Both the position numbers and the translations under genes were made by a program. From assembly GCF_016862975.1 (NCBI RefSeq), contig NZ_BONZ01000023.1:62001-126000 (forward strand): a stretch of 64,000 nt of DNA. Direction: 5' to 3'. This document shows positions 60,814-64,000 of this stretch, piece after piece. Every line of letters starts with the position of its first letter. Within the stretch, counting starts at the first letter, position 1. The stretch is from Rugosimonospora africana. Its GTDB lineage: Bacteria > Actinomycetota > Actinomycetes > Mycobacteriales > Micromonosporaceae. Below the pieces are notes generated by a model. The model saw nothing but the letters and a program-made list of their open reading frames with translations. It made no database searches and was not told the origin of the DNA.

Positions 60814-62250
60814 TCAGGCGCGGGTCCACTTCTGGTTGGTGCCGCCGTTGCACGTGTAGACGTCGACTTCGCTGTGGTTGGCCGTACCGGCGCCGCTGAC
60901 GTCGAGGCACAGCCCGGTGGCGACGCTGGTGATGGTGCCGTTGCTGTTGACGTTCCACTGCTGGTTCGTGCCGCCGTTGCAGTCCCACAGCTCTGCCTTG
61001 GTACCGGACGCGGTGGCGCCGCCGGGGATGTCCAGGCACTTGTTGCCGTACACGACCAGCCACTTGGACGGGGTCAGCAGCCAGGACTGGTTGCCACCGC
61101 CGTTGCAGTCCCAGATATCCAGCTGGGTGCCGTTCATGGTGGTCGACCCCGGCACGTCCAGGCACCGGTTCGAACCCGTGCCGCGGATCACGGTCGCCCC
61201 GCCACCGCCGCCGCCCCAGGCCCACTGGAGCCGGGTGACGCCGGAGGCGCTGTTGTTGGTCAGCGTCAGGTTGGTGCCGCTGCCGTGCAGCGTCTCCATG
61301 CTGTACGTGTCGCCGTTGCGCAGGCCGGGCCAGTAGACCGAACCCATGCCGAGCGCGTGCATCACGTCGCTGTCGGCCTCCACGTACGCGATGAAGTAGT
61401 TGTTGTTGATCGGGCCGGTGTAGTTGAGCCCGGTGGTCATCTGGGCGCCCCACTCGTCGACGACGGTCCGCGACGCGCACGACCCGATCCGGTTGCGCAG
61501 GTCGCTGACCCACCCGGCGTACGCGGTCTGGCTGGTGTTCCAGAACCCGTACACGTGCAGGGACAGGTACGCGCCGGTGAACCGGCTGTCGGCGCAGACG
61601 CTGGTGACGTTGTCGTTGTAGCCGGTGCCGCTGACGAACACGCGGTTCTTCGGGATCGACGGGTACGTGCTCATCCACTGGGCGACCAGGTTGGCCCAGG
61701 CGCTCGCGCTGTAGCCGAACGGTTCGTTCATCGGTTCGAAGTACACCCGGCTGTTGCCGGCGTACTTGCTGGTGACCGTCTGCCACATGGTCCAGTAGGA
61801 CGTCAGGTCGTCGACGACACCGTCCTTGTGGGCGACACCCTCCCAGTAGCTGAGGATGACGTTGAATCCCTTGGCGGTGGCGGCGTCGACGGCTCCGGAG
61901 TAGGAGGCCCAGAACGAACCGTTGACGCTGTACGGGTTGATCGGCAGCCGTACGGTGTTGGCGCCCAGGTTGGACTGGAAGCCGCCGATGACCGCGGTTG
62001 CCTTCGCGTACGTGGTGGCGTAGCTGTCCGATGTGGACAGTCCGGACGGTACGACCGGGTCGTCGGCGTAGTTGTCCCGGGGATCGGCCCAGTTCACACC
62101 CTTGAACTGGTTGGTGGCGGCGTACGCGCCCGGGGTCGGGCCGGCGACTCCGACCGCTATCGAGCTGGCGGCGAGGGACACGGCGGCCGCGGCCAGGGCG
62201 AGGCGCCAGGATGGGCGCCGGTGGGCGGTGCTGGTGGTCGGACGGAACAT
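60814..62250 (-). CDS. secreted GH5-type glycoside hydrolase with C-terminal ricin-B lectin (CBM13) domain
   Basis: 478 residues. The ATG at 62250 follows AAAGGAA. Signal peptide 1-45 (ending PGAYA). The GH5-like TIM barrel has acid/base E176 in VYFEPMNEPFGYS and nucleophile E266 in TVVDEWGAQ. After a Gly-rich linker (WAWGGGGGGA), residues about 350-478 form a beta-trefoil ricin-type lectin with three Q-x-W repeats (NQSW, NQQW, NQKW) and repeated CLD motifs. The substrate may be a beta-glucan, mannan or galactan; the subfamily cannot be fixed here. A ROK regulator gene lies just upstream. Confidence 0.85.
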   Translation of the reverse strand: MFRPTTSTAHRRPSWRLALAAAAVSLAASSIAVGVAGPTPGAYAATNQFKGVNWADPRDNYADDPVVPSGLSTSDSYATTYAKATAVIGGFQSNLGANTVRLPINPYSVNGSFWASYSGAVDAATAKGFNVILSYWEGVAHKDGVVDDLTSYWTMWQTVTSKYAGNSRVYFEPMNEPFGYSASAWANLVAQWMSTYPSIPKNRVFVSGTGYNDNVTSVCADSRFTGAYLSLHVYGFWNTSQTAYAGWVSDLRNRIGSCASRTVVDEWGAQMTTGLNYTGPINNNYFIAYVEADSDVMHALGMGSVYWPGLRNGDTYSMETLHGSGTNLTLTNNSASGVTRLQWAWGGGGGGATVIRGTGSNRCLDVPGSTTMNGTQLDIWDCNGGGNQSWLLTPSKWLVVYGNKCLDIPGGATASGTKAELWDCNGGTNQQWNVNSNGTITSVATGLCLDVSGAGTANHSEVDVYTCNGGTNQKWTRA

Positions 62251-62356
62251 GATGGGGTGTTCCTTTCGACGAGAGCCCGGATTCGGATCTGGTCGCCTGC
62301 ACTGACATAGATAGACTTTCATGGATATCAGTCGACGCACAGCCTAGGATTCGGGT

Positions 62357-62374
62357 ACCCCTTCGTCAAGGGGT
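62357..62374 (-). terminator. small hairpin between ROK and GH5 genes
   Basis: ACCCCTT-CGTC-AAGGGGT, perfect 7-bp arms, about 85 bp after the ROK stop and about 107 bp before the GH5 start. It is a weak terminator or operator; the GH5 promoter presumably lies between it and 62280. Confidence 0.4.
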
Positions 62375-62458
62375 CAGTAAAAGGGTGCGGCTTAGTCCTC
62401 TGTGGCTGTGTCTGTGAGGCTGTGCGGTCTGTGGCTGCGTCGGTCCCGTGGTCGGGTT

Positions 62459-63691
62459 TCAGCGGAGGGCGATGCGGACGGCGGGCGCCGTGCCGACGGC
62501 CGACAGGAAGCCCTCCAGGGCCAGCGTCGCGGCGCCGAGGCTCACCGGGTCGCCGATGATGCCGGACAGCGTGATGTCACTGGCCGCGAGCGGGTGCCGC
62601 AGTGCGTGCCGGGCCACCACCGCCCGTACCTCGTCCAGCAGCGGCTCGCCGAACCGGGCGGCAACCCAGCTGCTGAGCACGATGGCCTCGGGGTTGGCGA
62701 GGTTGATGAGGTTGGCGATGGCGACTCCGAGGTACCGGGCCGTCTCGCCGATCACCTTCGCGGCGACCGGATCGCCCGAGCGGACGCCCCGGGCCAGGGC
62801 GTCGATCGTCGCGGTCTGGTCGCCCAGGTGCAGCATCGGGCTGTCCGGGTCGAGTTCACGCAGGTGCTGCATGATGCCGGGCGCGCCGACGTAGGTCTCG
62901 ACGCAGCCCCGTCCGCCGCAGTGGCACGGCCTTCCGTCGAGTACCAGTGTGGTGTGCCCCCACTCGCCGGCGCTGTTGGTCGCCCCCCGGTACAGCGAGC
63001 CGCGGAACGCCAGCCCGGCGCCCACCCCGGTACCCAGATTCAGCACGACCACGTCCTCGCGACCGCGGCCCGCGCCGAACCACAGCTCGGCGACGACCGC
63101 CGCGCGCAGCGGATTGTCGAGATACAGCGGCATGGTCAGGCTCTCGGCGAGCAGCCCGCGCAGCGGTACGTCGTGCCAGTTCCAGTTCGGCGCGAAGACC
63201 GACACTCCGCCGCCGCGGTCGACCTGGCCGGGGACGCTGATGCCGGCGCCGAGCACGCGCCGCGCCGCGGTCGCGCCGCTGCCCAGCGCCGTCCGGACGC
63301 CCGAGACGATGTGGGCGACCACCTGCTGCGGACGGTTCTCCTCCGGATGCAGTTGTTCTTCCGCGCTGGCAAGCGGGGTCAGCGCGGCGTCGAACACCTC
63401 GACGTGCACATAGGTCTCGGCGACGTCGACGCCGATGAGTACGCCACCGGCCGGGTCCACGGACACCAGGCCACGCGGGCGGCCGCCGCTGGAGTCTTCG
63501 AAACCGACCTCGACCAGGATGCCCGCGTCCAGCAGTTCGCCGATGAGGTTGGAGACGGTCGCGAGGCTCAGCCCGGTGCCGGCCGCGACCCGCTGCCGGG
63601 ACACCGGGGACTCGGCGAGGATGTGCCTCAGCACCTCGGACCGGTTGGCCACCCGGATGTCGCGGGACGTCCCCCTGACGATCTGGACCAC
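62459..63691 (-). CDS. ROK family transcriptional regulator
   Basis: 410 residues from the GTG at 63691, chosen because GAAGGAC lies just upstream; a longer frame runs back through a dispersed repeat and is not credible. The HTH reads EVLRHILAESPVSRQRVAAGTGLSLATVSNLIGELLDAGIL. The ROK domain has GVDVAETYVHVEVFD, LNLGTGVGAGLAFRG and, unlike the ROK protein at 26.6 kb, the intact zinc motif CHCGGRGCVETY. It lies directly upstream of the GH5 gene on the same strand and is divergent from an SDR gene, both possible targets. Confidence 0.92.
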   Translation of the reverse strand: MVQIVRGTSRDIRVANRSEVLRHILAESPVSRQRVAAGTGLSLATVSNLIGELLDAGILVEVGFEDSSGGRPRGLVSVDPAGGVLIGVDVAETYVHVEVFDAALTPLASAEEQLHPEENRPQQVVAHIVSGVRTALGSGATAARRVLGAGISVPGQVDRGGGVSVFAPNWNWHDVPLRGLLAESLTMPLYLDNPLRAAVVAELWFGAGRGREDVVVLNLGTGVGAGLAFRGSLYRGATNSAGEWGHTTLVLDGRPCHCGGRGCVETYVGAPGIMQHLRELDPDSPMLHLGDQTATIDALARGVRSGDPVAAKVIGETARYLGVAIANLINLANPEAIVLSSWVAARFGEPLLDEVRAVVARHALRHPLAASDITLSGIIGDPVSLGAATLALEGFLSAVGTAPAVRIALR

Positions 63692-63711
63692 CTGTCCTTC
63701 GCCCGGAATTC

Positions 63712-63764
63712 CGACCAGTCTGGCTCGGCGCGTCTGACGCCGCGCCACGACCCAGACCAGTCGT
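63712..63764. repeat. 53-bp dispersed repeat, copy 2
   Basis: Matches 43436-43488 with two mismatches (the GTGCG core reads GCGCC here). It sits 20 bp upstream of the ROK start, inside its leader or promoter. Confidence 0.9.
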
Positions 63765-63913
63765 CGGCTGCTCGGCCGGCTGGGGCATAAGCCTAACGCC
63801 TGGGAAATCCGCCGGCGCATCATCCGGTCGGGCAGGGGCGGTGTCGTGTGAGGTCGCTCGAAGATTCTTGATCGTCCACAATGGAGTGAGTCGATCGAGC
63901 TAAGATCATCGTC

Positions 63914-64000
63914 ATGACTGTCCTGGTGACCGGCGCGGCCGGGGGAGTGGGCCGGCTGCTGGCGCCGCGGTTGGCGGAGGAGTTCGACCTGGTGCTCACC
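63914..64000 (+). CDS. NAD-dependent epimerase/dehydratase or SDR, N-terminal fragment
   Basis: Only 29 residues before the window ends. MTVLVTGAAGGVGRLLAPRL is a Rossmann nucleotide-binding start (TGxxGxxG). A -10-like TAAGAT at 63901-63906 leaves a very short leader. It is divergent from the ROK regulator; a sugar-nucleotide or sugar-acid dehydrogenase would fit the neighbourhood. Confidence 0.75.
   Translation, partial: MTVLVTGAAGGVGRLLAPRLAEEFDLVLT

Overview
The window is very GC-rich DNA from an actinobacterium. Secreted cellulose/chitosan-type enzymes carrying CBM2 or ricin-type lectin domains, ECF and STAS regulation, ROK regulators, GTG starts and apparently leaderless promoters point to a soil actinomycete, most likely Micromonosporaceae. 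The family-level guess is inference. No rRNA, tRNA, CRISPR array, phage or intact insertion sequence was seen.

Layout. 0.1-9.4 kb: two adjacent two-component systems, an MMPL exporter whose 3' end runs over the remnant of a LuxR gene, an LtrA-type membrane protein and an MFS exporter. 9.5-17.5 kb: secreted hydrolases (CE1-like esterase with CBM2, alpha/beta hydrolase under a divergent TetR, Tat-exported phospholipase C-like enzyme), a nitronate monooxygenase-like enzyme and a collapsed CBM2 gene. 17.8-21.9 kb: DUF3419, STAS, HD, GNAT and MFS genes. 22.1-38 kb: a coherent sugar-uptake region. It has an RpiR regulator, a CUT1-type sugar ABC transporter without its own ATPase, a ROK repressor, a ROK kinase, a complete Opp/Dpp-type ABC transporter and a GH2 enzyme resembling exo-beta-D-glucosaminidase. 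The likely role is uptake and breakdown of chitosan or amino-sugar oligomers. 38.3-52.3 kb: mixed genes, including an M48 peptidase fused to a GPP34 domain, a YbjN-like protein, an ABC-F ATPase, an acylphosphatase, a TauE/SafE carrier, a TetR/MFS drug-efflux pair, a decayed small gene beside an aadA-like nucleotidyltransferase, and an ECF sigma factor with its membrane partner. 52.4-60.7 kb: copper handling (csoR-copZ-copA operon with a CsoR-type operator, a third two-component system, and a multicopper oxidase coupled to a small membrane protein). 60.8-64 kb: a GH5/ricin-lectin enzyme, a ROK regulator and the start of an SDR/epimerase gene.

The non-coding signal is unusually rich. It includes an exact 3 x 80 bp tandem repeat between the divergent ROK genes whose hairpin overlaps the repressor's ribosome-binding site. 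There is also a 53-bp repeat in two distant places, a roughly 30-bp sequence shared by apparent in-frame inserts in two unrelated enzymes, several 14-20 bp tandem repeats at gene ends, perfect inverted-repeat operators next to both TetR genes, and strong hairpin terminators. Four decayed genes are visible: the LuxR C-terminus, the CBM2 remnant, an ORF broken by an in-frame TGA and a frameshifted small gene.
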